A DNA stretch of 64,000 nt, from positions 1 through 64,000 of the forward strand of contig CANTFL010001469.1 in the NCBI GenBank assembly GCA_947650285.1, read 5' to 3'. The notes under the pieces are model-generated. The model was not told the origin of the DNA and made no database searches. It saw only the letters and a list, made by a program, of their open reading frames with translations. A program made the position numbers and the translations under genes. This DNA is from Hyaloperonospora brassicae. Taxonomy: Eukaryota; Oomycota; Peronosporomycetes; Peronosporales; Peronosporaceae. Each line of letters starts with the position of its first letter. Within the stretch, counting starts at the first letter, position 1. Shown piece by piece: positions 32,486 through 45,500 of the stretch.

Positions 32486-32739
32486 TGTTATGTCGAAGGA
32501 AAATTGGAAAGTGTATTGAATTAGTTTTCCTATGAACTTACTCGTCGTGTTATCTTCTTCTATCTTGTAGCTTTCCCTGATCTTGATGGATTCTAGAACA
32601 TACACTCAAGGTAGTTCTAGAATCATCAGACTGCACGTGAACCGTTTACACCCTGTCGTATCATCGCTGTCTTGTCACTTGTGCGTAGCAAATCACAGTT
32701 GGCTTTGTTGACCGTGCATTGACAGTGCACCCATCAACA
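32486..32739 (-). repeat. 5' LTR of the copia element
   Basis: It is 254 bp, starting TGTTGATGGG and ending CATAACA on the minus strand. It is followed outside by the AGCGT duplication at 32740-32744. Confidence 0.96.
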
Positions 32740-34610
32740 AGCGTAACTAAATATACCTCACTTTCGCACTCACAATGTGTCATATATGAACTCCACTTCG
32801 GCAAACAAGGTTTAGCTTAGGCTGACAATGCCATCTTGACAGCCATTTATTTAGTCATTGCTGCCCAGCTGCGCTCAGAGAACTCGTTTCGCTTATGCGG
32901 CGTCGCAGACATGGAATCTGCATCAGTTCCATAGTTTATCGTGATGATCTTGTTTTCGGTGCTTTATCTCATATCAATCTCATATGAGGTTCAAAGGCTA
33001 ACGGCCAAATTCCCTTATATAAAATAATTATTTGTGACAATAGGATAGTAAAAGATATTAAGCTTAATATTCTCAATACAATATCCCTAGGTTAAATGAT
33101 ATTGTTGCAGTTACCCAAGGGTCTAATTATTGGTTAATATACCTTTATATGAACTAATTAATTCCTGCCAGACGCACGGAAGGGGGGGTAGGTCAACGTT
33201 ACGATACGTGCATTGATATGAACATGCGTAAGTCAGGACTAATCAGACAACACGCATTTAGGATTAAAAACATTTTTTCCTTTCTCTTGGAAACACTTCG
33301 ATGTCGGTACTAAGCCTTCCTCTCGGCGGGTACAATGTACGCAAGTTAACCAGGGCACTATTTCTCACTTTAGTTAATGAGAGCTTGCTACGCACTGTTG
33401 TCAGTGCGTCGCTTCCCCCCAGTACCTTGTTACACAAAGTAACTTCGATCAAGTTTATCTAATACAAGAGCACAAGGTCAACATGTATTTACTGGACTTA
33501 TATGGGTGAATATTTTTGAAAGATTCAAGACCACGCTAACTTTGGTACGTTAAATGCTTTATTGGGATCGATGCTAGAGACGTGCCGGCTACAGACGAGT
33601 GCTGAGTCTAACGCAGACATGCTCTCTGTGTTAGTGTGGAATGATCTACTAGACACAATAAATCCGAAATCAAGCTTTCAGCCTAAAATTTCATCTATTT
33701 CTAACCCTCAGCAAGGCTTAAATGACGTTATGATTGTGGCGAGGCAAAAAAACGACCAATCAGACAATCAAATTGGTCATCACGACAAAAGATATTTAAT
33801 CGCTAATTCTTTAATCACACTTTGGTGGTCTGAGAGTACAGTGACGCTGGTTTGACTTCATAGTAGACCCACACCCTCATTACAACATGTGGAATTTTTC
33901 CCATTAGGGCCCCCTACCCATCCCACTATCACATATATAGGGTACGAGTCGGCATGGCATTTAGCCATTGAGTAATCGCTCGTCTACTATATGATCCATT
34001 CTCTAGTACCTTATAACTTACCGTACACCGCGGGCATCGGTCCAAGTACATTCCGGTCCATTTACACTCAATAACTCGAGTTGGTCATCGCGCATAGAAA
34101 CATTTGTCCCCCGACCTGCCGTGTTCATAAGGATAGACTGTTTAACTATCAGACGGATCTTTAAAACGTACGGAGTCGTCATCTCTCCCACCTTACAAGT
34201 ATCGAAACGAACACGAAGATTTAAGTACATACTAAATTTATTGAAGCGACTGAGACATTCCATGAGACTCTGACCGCCGCATATATAATCCTTGCAAGTC
34301 TTTTGCAGCAAATTTAGACGATGAGTACATGATTTAGGCGTGCTCGGGCCCACCTATGGATCTTTCAATTTTAAATTATCACAACAGTCGTCATTACTTA
34401 CACAAAACTAACTCTGAAGTGCTGACGCTAGATGATAACGGTATTTGGGTTCGACATGACGCTGATGTATACATGGGTGATGATTGCGCTGCAACAAATA
34501 GTATACTCGCAAAAAACAATGTTATCGCAAGACTCATGCGGCAATTCACAAGTTTCTAAATCTCATTTCAATGGAGCTAAATGTGTGTCTACCAATTGCT
34601 ATTATGGACC

Positions 34611-34741
34611 AAGCTAAATGCTCCAGCGATAGCGATGTTTTTTTTGCACGCGTGGATTTTCCAAACGCGGTAGCCACTAGATTGTACATGGACTGGATCG
34701 GCAGTTTGCGGTATGGTGTACCGGTATCTGTATCAGACAAT
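34611..34741 (+). pseudogene. Possible relic of a gypsy-type integrase core
   Basis: One plus-strand frame reads AVATRLYMDWIGSLRYGVPVSVSDNGQ and then meets a stop. The order (aromatic/Trp-Ile, G-x-P, SDNG) resembles the second catalytic Asp region of Ty3/gypsy integrases (W-i-x-x-fG-x-P-x-x-i-x-SDnG). It is too short and decayed for certainty, and no neighbouring domain is clear. Confidence 0.35.
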
Positions 34742-35652
34742 GGACAATGATTTTACTTGGCATCTAACTCTTCAGTTAATTTTACATATGCAAAATTATA
34801 AATATACGTAAAAGTTTACTGATCCGCAGCTATTGTTAAAGGGTGCATTTCTTAGAACATATCTCGCCAACCTGAGCTATGACGTAATGTTAAATTTGAT
34901 AGATCCTTAGGACAAACTTAGACGCCTATTATCTGGTATAACGACCACAGCCTCTGATGCAGTTGATACTGCAGCTCGTTGAACCCACTACGCACAAATG
35001 CACACAAATTCAGGTTCCTCCGCAGTTCCTTCGACGTTGTAGGAGGAACCAATGGTACTAAGAACAAATGATGTCTGCTAAATAGATTCATTATATGTCT
35101 ATGATGTCGATTTTTTTGATACGACGCAAGTGCAGCAGTACATTTATCGATACTTTGAGATGCGAAACGGTCATATTTATGAGAATGAGATATTGACAGC
35201 TCTATCTGGCGATGGGTTTTAGGGCATTCTCACAACCTTCCTTTTTCTTTTATGCTCTCTTCACTTTTCTAATTTCAAGGCATCACGAAGGACACCTCTC
35301 TGGAGTGCAACATGGTCAATCATTCCATAAGTTGCAGGCTCAGACAAGACCAGCAACGAGGAAAACGTTAAATCAGGTATATCAAAATTTAAAGTAATAA
35401 TGCTGAGGTCGAATGAGTACAATTGGAGTCTTATACGAAGAAACTGCGTATTTAGAACAAACAAAACTGAACTAAATAGGTATAGACCTATACGCAAGTG
35501 GATAACGCTTTATTGAGGTACAAAATGAAATCTCGTTAGGAAAGTAAAGAATTCATATTGTTCGATATACGCAAATCAAGTTAAGGTCAAAAGAACCGCT
35601 CCTGAAAGCTCAAGATTATCTGGTTGACAAACGCAATCGAAAGTAGGTCCAT

Positions 35653-36174
35653 TTAGCGACTGTCACAATAAAAAATGCGGCTTTGATACCAGGTTGAGTT
35701 TATCAGGAATAGCTTGCAGTGCACCCCAGCTGGCACAAGGCCACCGACCTTAGGAAGCGACATTACACTTTTTATTCCAAACACCTTGTGCCTGCAGGGA
35801 TCTTGTGTCTCATACTCAATTTCCAGAACTGGGCCTAAAAGTATGAAACTTGACCTTACTCGTCCAGCGGGGGGAACATGAAGTATACATTCAGTAAACT
35901 CAAACCCTAGTTTGTATCTAGATGGACTTTGGAAGTGATGATCACCTATGAGGTGACTGCGATGACGGATTAGTGCTATCCAACATGTCGTAAGCATCGA
36001 ACGCTTTTGATGCAGCGGACGATAGATCGAGGCGAAAAAACTATCGAGGATGGTCGACGACTGCTTATCTGACTTAGTCCACGTACTATACCGCTTGAAC
36101 CTCGAATTATATTGCACACATACCATTAAGCAATCGGAAATGGACCGACCCACCATCAGGCCGGGCTCCGTCAA
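35653..36174 (-). CDS. Unrecognised 173-codon open frame in decayed DNA
   Basis: It starts MTEPGLMVGRSISDC and ends YCDSR. It has no signal peptide, membrane segment or motif I recognise, and no other copy in the window. It is one of the longest frames in the AT-rich region, but the context suggests a transposon remnant or chance frame. Confidence 0.15.
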   Translation of the reverse strand: MTEPGLMVGRSISDCLMVCVQYNSRFKRYSTWTKSDKQSSTILDSFFASIYRPLHQKRSMLTTCWIALIRHRSHLIGDHHFQSPSRYKLGFEFTECILHVPPAGRVRSSFILLGPVLEIEYETQDPCRHKVFGIKSVMSLPKVGGLVPAGVHCKLFLINSTWYQSRIFYCDSR

Positions 36175-38759
36175 GTGTAATGTCGAATGGGTGGACAGGA
36201 CATAAGATACTTAGATACATATGTGAGGACTTTACAAACAGCCAAAATAGTAGCATGACCGTAAATATCTCCTTGTTACCAAGAAGATCCAGAAGAAATC
36301 AATTGGTAAAGCGGATAAAAAACTTCCTTGATTTATTTTTTTGCCCTTAAAAAGCAACAAGCATTTATAATTCATTGGTAATGCTAGCAAACTACTACGG
36401 AATGTTTTGCTTGTTCTTCCACTGATCAAGCGGATCAGCTTCCAAAGACACGATGTAAGCAAGTATCGTCGAGACAATTGGCGACATAATACCGGCAAAA
36501 AATGCACTGATTATTTAGCCTCAAGTGCATCCGCCCTGATCACGATGATGTTACGAGCGGCCTGAAAACTGATAACGTCCAACATTTCGGAATTTAGATG
36601 AAAGCATAGTTGTATGGCTTGCTATAGCTAAGATAAGGCCCACATACGGTCTCTATTTTTGCATTTCCTTATCAGAAGCACGTATCTGATGACAGCAAGG
36701 AAGAGATTATTAGATCACATGAACATCAATTCGTTTTTAGATAAGTCCATAGATGTCCTAAGAGTACGTTCTGTCTTAACAGGTGAAGCACATCTGCTAA
36801 GGTTTGTAATCTTTTCCACCCCATCAAACTTACATGTAATTGTATCAGTACTTGAAAAATATATCTGTGATCCTCATATTATGGCATGGCAAGAAAAATT
36901 AAATCGAGAGCCATTGTGGGTGATGAACGTTATGATTTCGATTGCCTGGAATACGTGAGCAATATCAAATCGATCTTGTCTGAAACACCACACCGTAAAT
37001 AACTTTTCTGTTCCTCAGAGGCAATTTCAATCGTACACAATATGACATCAGAGACCACTCATATGCGCCATCCTCTCAGAAACATTGATCTTAATCTCTC
37101 TTTACGTGAAAAGTTTTTGGAAAAATACAGGCTTGATCATGGACTTTCTAATCTAATGATACGGCAGATGTTTAGTTTCTACAATTGTATGCGGTTCCTA
37201 CAATGACCGCCACACTTGTATGAACACTATCTCTAACACGGATAATTCATTTATCCGTCTTGACAAATGGTATTCAAACCATTAGGCTTAAATTCGAATA
37301 GCTGCCACAGAAGGTGACCAGTACGAAATATGATCTGATCACAAAGGCTTAACCTTACATCTTAGATTACCATATAATCTTAATCAACTTTTAAATTCCA
37401 TTCCTTTTTTTCAGTACGACAATATGCTTCCCAAAGTACAGATAAGTTCGTCGCCTTCACTCTGCAAAAGCTTAATTTTATATCAAGAAATTTTCTTTGT
37501 CATCCGCTCAGATAAAGACCATGTGGGATACTTGCAAGAACATGATCGTACAAAAATAACTGCGTACGAAACTTGCAGCAAACCTGAACACCGCCGCTAC
37601 TTTCGTATTCTAAAGGGATTCACGATAGACGTTTCTTAACTTTAGATCCTTGGCTTCTTTTAGATACAGACACGGATTTACCTGGCGTTTATACGTACTC
37701 TCAGCATCGCTCAATGTGCTTTTATAATAGCAGCGGTTATTAAATCAAACTATTATACATGAGCATGTACGCCTGGCAACCCACTGCTACTATTTTCAAA
37801 CTTCGAAGCGAATGACAAATCATTTATGGAATGGACAATTCTATGATGCTACAATGGCTACAAAACACTAGATAGAGGCGTACTCATCAAAATTATCAGT
37901 CGGAGAGGTAGTTTTGCGCTAGCTAATGTGGGTGCGGAGCTACTGACAACTACGGTCACTTCATTATCAGCGTGGGCACGTAATTAAACCAAGACAGAAC
38001 ACATCACAGGCGACTGTGGAAAATAGTTTGTTAAATCTGTAAAAAAAACGCCTCTTCGTACAAATACAATAAACGCCGAGCTTATCCGGTACAACCGACA
38101 GGTACGTGATAGTAATTTCCTCGCGGTTCGCCACTTTGGGGTTTATTTATGGATCTCGTCTAACTGATTCCTTACAACATATTACTCCGGAAGTCTAGCT
38201 GAGCTCAGCCGCTTTAAAACCTTTCAACCCATGTGTCTATACACCAAAGGATAGAAGCCGACGCTTACGCATTTTTACAGGTCACCGGGCGCATAGTCTG
38301 CCCGACTAGTAGTTATTTGGTGCCCTCGGCTGAGGCCCACCTGCTTTTCGATCGACAAGAATTTCAGCGGTTCCGTCTATTGGGTCACCGGCTTGTCACT
38401 TGTCAACACTCACAACGGTCCATTTACTAGGCTTACCGGCTAGTCGACAACGAGACTCCTTCTTTCGCTAGTAGCGAGCGCTGCCCAACCCGGCCCCCCC
38501 CAAACTCTTGGCGCTTCCAATCCATACCTCTACAAACTATGCTCTCGAGGTTCGACGGCAGGCAGAATCTAGCCCACGTAGGGACTTACCTTACAGTTAC
38601 GCGTGTCTTGTACTTATAAGAACTATGCTCCTTATTGTTTTGTCTCTTTTGCTATCGGTGAGGCGTTAAGTGGTCCCCTACTATTCTCCTCGTTCCTTAA
38701 TTTACGTAAGCTAAATGTCATAAATCCTCGTCGATCTTTTCGCACTTTTCACTACTCTC

Positions 38760-39210
38760 GCTCGTCCACGACCTACAATTCGACGACCTACAACTAAGCG
38801 ATCTCTAATTCAACAACGTCTAATTTGATGGCCTCGGCTTTGACGAATATGAAGACCTTTATTTGACGACCTCGAGTTTGACGGCTTTTAATTTGACCAC
38901 GTTCTATTAGACGACCTCCAATTCGATGACCTCGAATTTGACGACTTCGACGACTTTGAGTTCGACGACCATTCAACTCGACGACCTCGAATTCGAAGAC
39001 CTCCACTTCGATGGCTTTGACTTAGACGACCTGGAGTTCGACGACCCCCAATTCGACGACCTCGAGCTCAAAGATCTCGAGTTTAAAGACCTCGAGATCG
39101 GCGATCATAAATTCGACGACCCCGAGTTCGACGACCTTGACTTCGACAACTTCGACAACTTCGACGACCTTGACTTCGTTAACTTCGACGTCCACCAGTT
39201 CTTCAGTGAT
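38760..39210 (+). repeat. Degenerate 15-bp minisatellite (consensus about TTCGACGACCTCGAG)
   Basis: There are roughly 30 imperfect units. The right half (38926-39234) is open on the plus strand for 102 codons and encodes repeats of F-D-D-L-E, very acidic and ending in VESS. The left half is more mutated and has stops. The period is a multiple of three, so the frame survives across units. I see no start context or flanking domain. It could be a remnant of a gene with a repetitive acidic domain or a simple satellite. Confidence 0.75.
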
Positions 39211-39235
39211 CTAGGTGCAGTGGAGTCATCGTAAT

Positions 39236-42200
39236 TATTATTCTCTAGGTTTCTGGTTTTTCTTACTTGATATACATTTCGATCTCATTTTGCGGCCCAG
39301 GCCAAATATTAAAAAATTTCGTTGCTTTTATTTAAAAACCAAATTAATTTTTCACCAAACAAAATAAAACTACTGTCGAGGGACCACTACGAATATTATG
39401 TCCATATTTTCTTGCGTGAGAATTTTTGCCGAAGCTTTCCTACATGATCCTGCATCTTCTGAATTATTTCATAGAATTTCTCTCTAGTCTCCTGCTGCAA
39501 CTAGAAAGTATTGCGTTCTGCAAGCATTGATGCAGCATTCCGAATAGGGACGAGCGGTGCGGCCACGCTTAAGCACTTGGGCTACAAGCTTATGTGCGAG
39601 AATCATGCAAAGGCGCTTTTTATCACAAGTTGTAGCTCAATTCATTTCAATTCTACCCCCCCCCCCCCGCCAACTCTGCTATTTATTAATTTTCTTATTT
39701 AATCAAAATTTGGCGGTCCCAGCCAATAGAAAAAGGGGACACTTTATTGCATATATATACATTTGTAAATTAATTTTTACTTCACACGACATGCTTCTGG
39801 TCCATCCACGGAATTGGTGGCCCACTGCATAAGAAACGCCTGTATATACGACTACAATCGTACAAGCTGTCAATTATGGTTCTATAATGTGGTCAGCAGT
39901 CACTCATAGTATCAAAACAGCCGGTCTAGACCATCCAACATGAGCATATAAAGTGCAGGCCTTTCTGTTACTTTTAAGCTGTTGAAGACTCCATATACAC
40001 TTCTGTAGAATGGGAAGGCGATGCGACTATTCTAGATGCACCTATCTTGACAGGGGTCCATTTTCTGGACCTCGAAAAAAATTATGCAGATTAAATTAAA
40101 AAAAAATGTCCTGAATGGCTTATGTAGATATACGTCAACTCTTCCTACTCGATGTGCTTGAGATTGCAGGACCCATCACATTACCTGCCTGGCCATTGCC
40201 GCTGCATGTCAATTAAAACCATGCGGTCACGTGGGTAACTTTTGAGTGGGAGCAACTCGCTTATTGCAAGCTATAGATAGTCACGAAATAGTGGCGCGTG
40301 ACCTGTTGTTCGCTTGGGTGGATCGCTATTCAGATATTGGAAATTATCACATCCCTTCGATAGAGTTAAGAAGGAATGCGGTCCCGCCAGACCGTCCTAT
40401 CGTCGCGCATAAATAACGTTTGATTTCCAGGAATATGCTGTTGCTATTCAGATGTCAAGGGGAGTATTAGATGAGCGCACGTCCAATATTTTATTCTTTC
40501 CTTCTACATCTATATAACGCGTTCCAGAGAGATGCGAATGCAGATATCTCGGTTTAAGATATACACACGTATTTTTATCTTGATCGATTTGTATGCCTAT
40601 AAGTGGGTATAAATTAGTGGAAGTAATCTCGACACGCTTACAAAAATTAAGTGCTTATAACAAGTACACGAAATGGTCTGCAGGAGGTGGCAGATCGGAC
40701 GTTAGTTTGGAATCACAAGATTTTAAGATTGCGCCAGCCATTAAAAACGCTACTTGGATAAATATTTATGTAACATAGATTTGTCGCTATGGACATATTA
40801 TTTGGAGGTCTATCCAGTACAATCTCTTTAATAAGAACTATTCCTGCTAGTTCAGGGAGGGCCGAAACACCCGTTTCCGATTGTGGTTATTGTCCCACGG
40901 GACGGGCGGTGTCTTGCCGGATGCTTTAATTACCACCTCATCGGATAGCTCAACTAGTCGCTGATAAGGTTTTATGCCTCTTCGCGAGGCCTAACCCGCT
41001 GGTAGCGGGATACCCCGGGCGGTACTATTTCATCTAGTGTGTCGCACGCATATTTATAAGAACCTATGAACCTTAGGTTGGTCCAAGAGGTAATTTAATA
41101 CGCGCAACTTATTTGGCACTAGCGGAGCCTTTTTAAAATACTAGGGAGGAACTCCTAGGGAAAAACAATGCAATATCGGATCAATCAGCAGACGTTATCT
41201 TGATAGTATGCCCAACGGCAACTTTGGGATTTTCCATTAGCTAAATTTCAGCTCACCAACGTAGGTACCACTTATCTGTTCTTGAGACGTCCTAGTATAC
41301 AAAAACCTTATTGTAATTTTCAATAGCTCGACGAAGATGGCTGCGGCTCACGCAAGATGATACATTTTTGGGTCGGTATTATCGGTTTGAGCAACTGTTG
41401 GCACCCTCAGCTTTGTGAAGCATACTTTACGCACGACATCACACCATCACTAAGGGGAAAAGACCGTCATACAAAGCCACATATTTAACATCATGACTAC
41501 ATACTGGAGAAGCAGATTTTCCACAACCATTCAAATTATATGGTGCAGACTCTGTACCTAAAGGAATAAAAGTGTGAATGCCACAATAACCATAACGTTG
41601 GCGCTATATCGTAGTCTTCTACGTACTGATTACACGATGAAAGTGTTCATGATTACGACATAAAAACTCTACGATGTAACGCCAAGATATCACGATCAGG
41701 GCACTTTGCCATTCTTCAGTATTCTCTCGTTCTCAACACGGCACCGATATTTTTATCCTCGCAAGGGACTATTATAATCTATGACGGCAGTTTCCGAGCT
41801 AATTTAGGACCTTATAAGCTGAAACAATAATTGCACTTGTTGAAGGAAACACACCCGCTCCAGAGAATATTTAGAGCAATTGTGTCTTTACGCGACGATG
41901 ACCGCCAACAATAGGACTATATAATGTGATTATTAATGGTCTTCGATACGTTCAGAGTTAATTAAAAACCGGCATCGAGGTTGCTGGCGATATTAGCATG
42001 ATAATATCCAACAACGACATCAGGATGCACCCCCATCATGACACCTGCGGTTCATGTATGAGCAGTGGCGACACACCGTAGATAAGCTCATGATTATCGG
42101 ATCGACTCATATCCATGTGATTTTTTAGTAGAATGGATGACATGCTTGCCAACATTCGATTGACACTAGGAAAGCATCTGGTTGGGTGCAGGTTATTTAC

Positions 42201-42519
42201 TCACGCTGAGATCCCCTTGGACAAATTTACTCGAAATCCTGAGCGAAGACATAGAGCTCTGGTTAGACAAAAATACGGCTAAGAAAACGACATCCAGAAC
42301 TTACATTGATAGAGGCGCACCTTGTCGTTGAACATCTTCTGGTATCGCGGGGTAACCAACAGCTCCTCGACTGATACATAGGTATTGAGGAGAAGTTCAT
42401 TTTCTTGGTGGCTATCTATTACTAAATGTCTGTAATATATCATCACTGTGAATCGTTAACGATGTTGTGGGATACCTGGAAGGTCCAGGCCATCCACTTA
42501 GACGTATAAGCTATCATCC
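39236..42519. other. AT-rich intergenic region, nothing recognisable
   Basis: No frame above about 91 codons. A poly-C run of 13 lies at about 39656-39668. A local GC-rich patch at 40850-41050 contains two short hairpins (cctcttcgcgagg; acccgctggtagcgggat), perhaps part of an old LTR. Confidence 0.4.
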
Positions 42520-45500
42520 GTGAAATCGATGAGCCGTCGGCGGGAGATATACTGTTTTAGTTTGCTGCGGATGAGCTGCCATCGTCGACGTCCAGTCCAC
42601 ATGTTTTTAATGCGCGTGAGTGTCAGATGCGCGCCAAACTTGAAATATGTCTTACTGGCTGTAGACGCGGCTAAATAGCATGCTGACATCAACGAGGTTG
42701 TTTATACCCCATATTCCAGCACGTATCGAAATTTGTCAGCGGTGGACCGTCACTTTTGAGGATCCAGTCATGATATTGATGCACTTTCCTAGTACGAAAT
42801 CAATGATCCCGGCTCAGGTTCCCGCAAAACCAGCGAAGGAAATTGTACATAACTGCACGACAACAGAGCCCAAAATATCGCCGCTTTGCCATTGAGTGGG
42901 TCGCCAATTTTTCGTACGCAAATAATACTAGACAAATCTTAAAAGCTCAAAGACATTATTTCTCCAATGCAAGTGTGTGCCCTGACAAAATTGGCTCCTT
43001 CAAAGGTATAAGTCTGATCCCGTTTATCTCTCAGCCAAGACATATTTTGGGACGCGGCGTGGACCATCCACCTGTGGCAATATCGCCCCGATTTTGCTAC
43101 TACAGCTCTCATCCCAGGACGTAGTCTGTCATTACGTTTCGGCGAACATTAATTTTGACACTACCGTATCCATTATATCAGACCCCGGCTCTAGACGTAA
43201 CGAGAAATCTTGTCAGCAGACCTCCTTGACCTCACCTTGACAGGCTGTTCGAGTTGCTGAAATTCCAACAGTTTTGAAATCATTAAGTTTAAAGTCGCTC
43301 GATATCGAGTGTGCTTGTATGTCGTCCATCAAGGCATCACGTAGGCCGTACACCACTCGTAAGAGCCCCATCGCAAGTCAACAATCAGTACGTCGCACAA
43401 AGAAACAGTAGCTGTCAACTGCCCAACTACTGCTGCCGCCATATTCATTAGTTGCGTCCACATACGAGGCACCGATAGCCCACCCTGCTGGGTCGGTATT
43501 ACCGACATCTCGGTATGGCACTTTGGCGGGACCTCTTGCCTCCACGGACGCTCAGATAAAGTCCATAATTAGGCTGTGCAGCTGTGTAACCACGGCAGAA
43601 GGGGGTTCACCGTGCCGGGCAAAGAGCATAAATTTTAGAAAATACGATAGCACTGGCAAGCTGAGCACCTTTTTTCATGGTGTGAGTCTTCTATTGAGCT
43701 AGTAAAGTCATCTCTAACGAGAAAGAATGATTTTGTTCCTGTTATTATCCACCGCGTTCTTCTTTTCCACCACAACAACAAAATACGTGCAATGTTCGCT
43801 CGAATACTGCAGAGGGATACCACAAGTGTACACACATAGCGCAGTTAAGCAAGGGTCCAGCTCCATGATCATTGATTTAGTCAGATTGGTCACGAGGCCC
43901 GGCGCTTGAGCAAAATTATCGAGAATAGTTACTACTGGTATAATTGCAGACATTTCGCGAAAGTTGATAGCATTATCTAGTTCGAGACTTTAGGATCAGT
44001 AGTTTTTACTCCATCTGTGATAGGCAAACCGCAAATGTGTTCCTTCGCTTGAATTACCCGACAGGAATTTTGGACGGCATCAAAGTGGTACAAGGGGCAC
44101 CCTTATCGAATTACACAATTACCTTCCTGCCGACTCTATATACATCGGTTCACTAGAAAACGGCAAGTCGTATACCGGTGTAAGGCCTCTACGACTAATA
44201 CAAAGTGGAGTGACTACCCAAGACATGGCAGCGCCGAAAAGTAGAGATGGATGTTGCAAGGTGTCGTATGTATTGTCAAAATCGAGAAGCAGAACGATTG
44301 CTCCATGTAGATCTCTGTCCAAGGTTGTTGCTTTGCGTACCGCCATAAAAATATCAAGCGCCGTATGAGTCGATCGCTGAGATACAAAACCAACTTACGA
44401 TGGCATAACTATATTCTATAGATTCTGCCGCACCCTTAACAAGAGAAATTTGGTAATCAAGTTACCGTCTCAGTTAAAAAGCTCGAACGGGCAATGATCA
44501 AGCGTCAAGGCGGAGGCCGCAGAATTCTTTAGACATGAAATATCGCTTTACCAAACGCCACCGAGAACATGCCGCACTTAATCCATCGACTGTAAAACGT
44601 CGCGCTAATAGGGCCGAGCGCTTCCGCGTAATGTCGGTAAAATGTGTTGTTGATTTTATCCGGTCCAGCGGCTTTGCCACGGTTTAGCCTCGTCAAAGCC
44701 GTACTCACGTCGTCGAAAGTAATGTCCGATGTCAAAGTAGAGTTATCAAACCTGTCCGGAGGGGTGACCCTGGCAAGAAACGCTGAGTTCGCGTTATAGC
44801 AAGCAAATGAATGATTCATATTACGCTCCCGGTCATATTATCAGCCAATTTTTAAGCCCATTTCGACCCGTACAAAGCCTACCACCCAAGTATAAATTGT
44901 GTTGACTTAAAATTAGACGACACTCGAGCGTATTAATGTCGTGACTTTGCGCCTGAAAAGCATGTGTGCTGAACGAGGAGACGCTCTTTTCTGGTTTTGC
45001 CGGGCTCATCAACACTCCGCAACATTTAGCCGAAGTTCCGTCGTAAAATCGGGGCTTCACACACGGCAGTCGATTAGATTTGACCCACACGCTATGTGTG
45101 GTCCATCGCCCCAATATCTTGGCGTCCCGCTTACGTTGAGCAAAGAAATAGCCACGACGTAGGCAGAAACTATCCCGCATCACGGACGCATTCGTCGGAA
45201 CTGTTAAAACTCCAGGGACGCGATATCGGGTTGCTTGTCGTGCAGCATAAGTAGCGACTAGTTGATCGCATCGCTTTAGGTCCCCGATGGTAAGGTATCA
45301 GGCGTACACGCCACCAATTAAGCTGCCTCCAGTTAGACATTTTGACGACTCAGCGTCTGCATACATCTTTGTGTCAGACCTCGGAGCGCGGTTTTTGCAG
45401 TCTCCCAAAGAACTTGCGAAGCCTAATCTTACATTCATTCCACCATTCTACAGATTGACAAGCTGTATCATAATCCGACGTCTGAGCAGATTTTTTGATA

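Larger units (their letters stand above)
27936..32739 (-). mobile_element. Copia-type (Ty1) LTR retrotransposon, almost intact, with TSD AGCGT
   Basis: The element is 4.8 kb with two LTRs (about 254 bp) and 5-bp direct repeats AGCGT at 27931-27935 and 32740-32744. Transcription is on the minus strand, so the 5' LTR is 32486-32739. The interior has a primer site, one gag-pol frame with the copia domain order (Gag, protease, integrase, RT, RNase H) and a purine tract. The LTRs differ by two substitutions and one 1-base indel by my reading, so insertion is recent. It sits in the 3' UTR of LINE L2. Confidence 0.97.
25148..32760 (+). mobile_element. LINE L2, 5'-truncated, split by a nested copia element
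   Basis: L2 begins abruptly at about 25148, inside ORF2 (equivalent to about 17745 of L1), and runs to its 3' end near 32760. The copia element and its target duplication occupy 27931-32744. Removing them restores the L1 3' UTR order: gtaggtcgta before the insertion and actaaatatacctcactttc after it. Identity to L1 is about 90% from 25148 to 25325, then nearly 100% to about 27,820, then lower again at the 3' end. Together with L1 it forms a long inverted repeat. Confidence 0.85.
32761..38759. other. AT-rich intergenic region, decayed repeats, no intact gene
   Basis: The base composition is visibly AT-richer than the array and LINEs. Open frames are short (mostly under 120 codons) and lack domains, apart from the integrase-like relic near 34.7 kb and an unrecognised 173-codon minus-strand frame at 35653-36174. 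Short GC-richer patches (33300-33440, 38250-38560) look like remnants of older elements but I cannot assign them. Confidence 0.5.

Noticed and set aside
38926..39234. Pentapeptide-repeat protein (A[D/N]LxX family)
   Set aside because: The five-residue unit F-D-D-L-E lacks the small residue two places before Leu that defines the fold, and the DNA is a degenerate minisatellite without a clear start.
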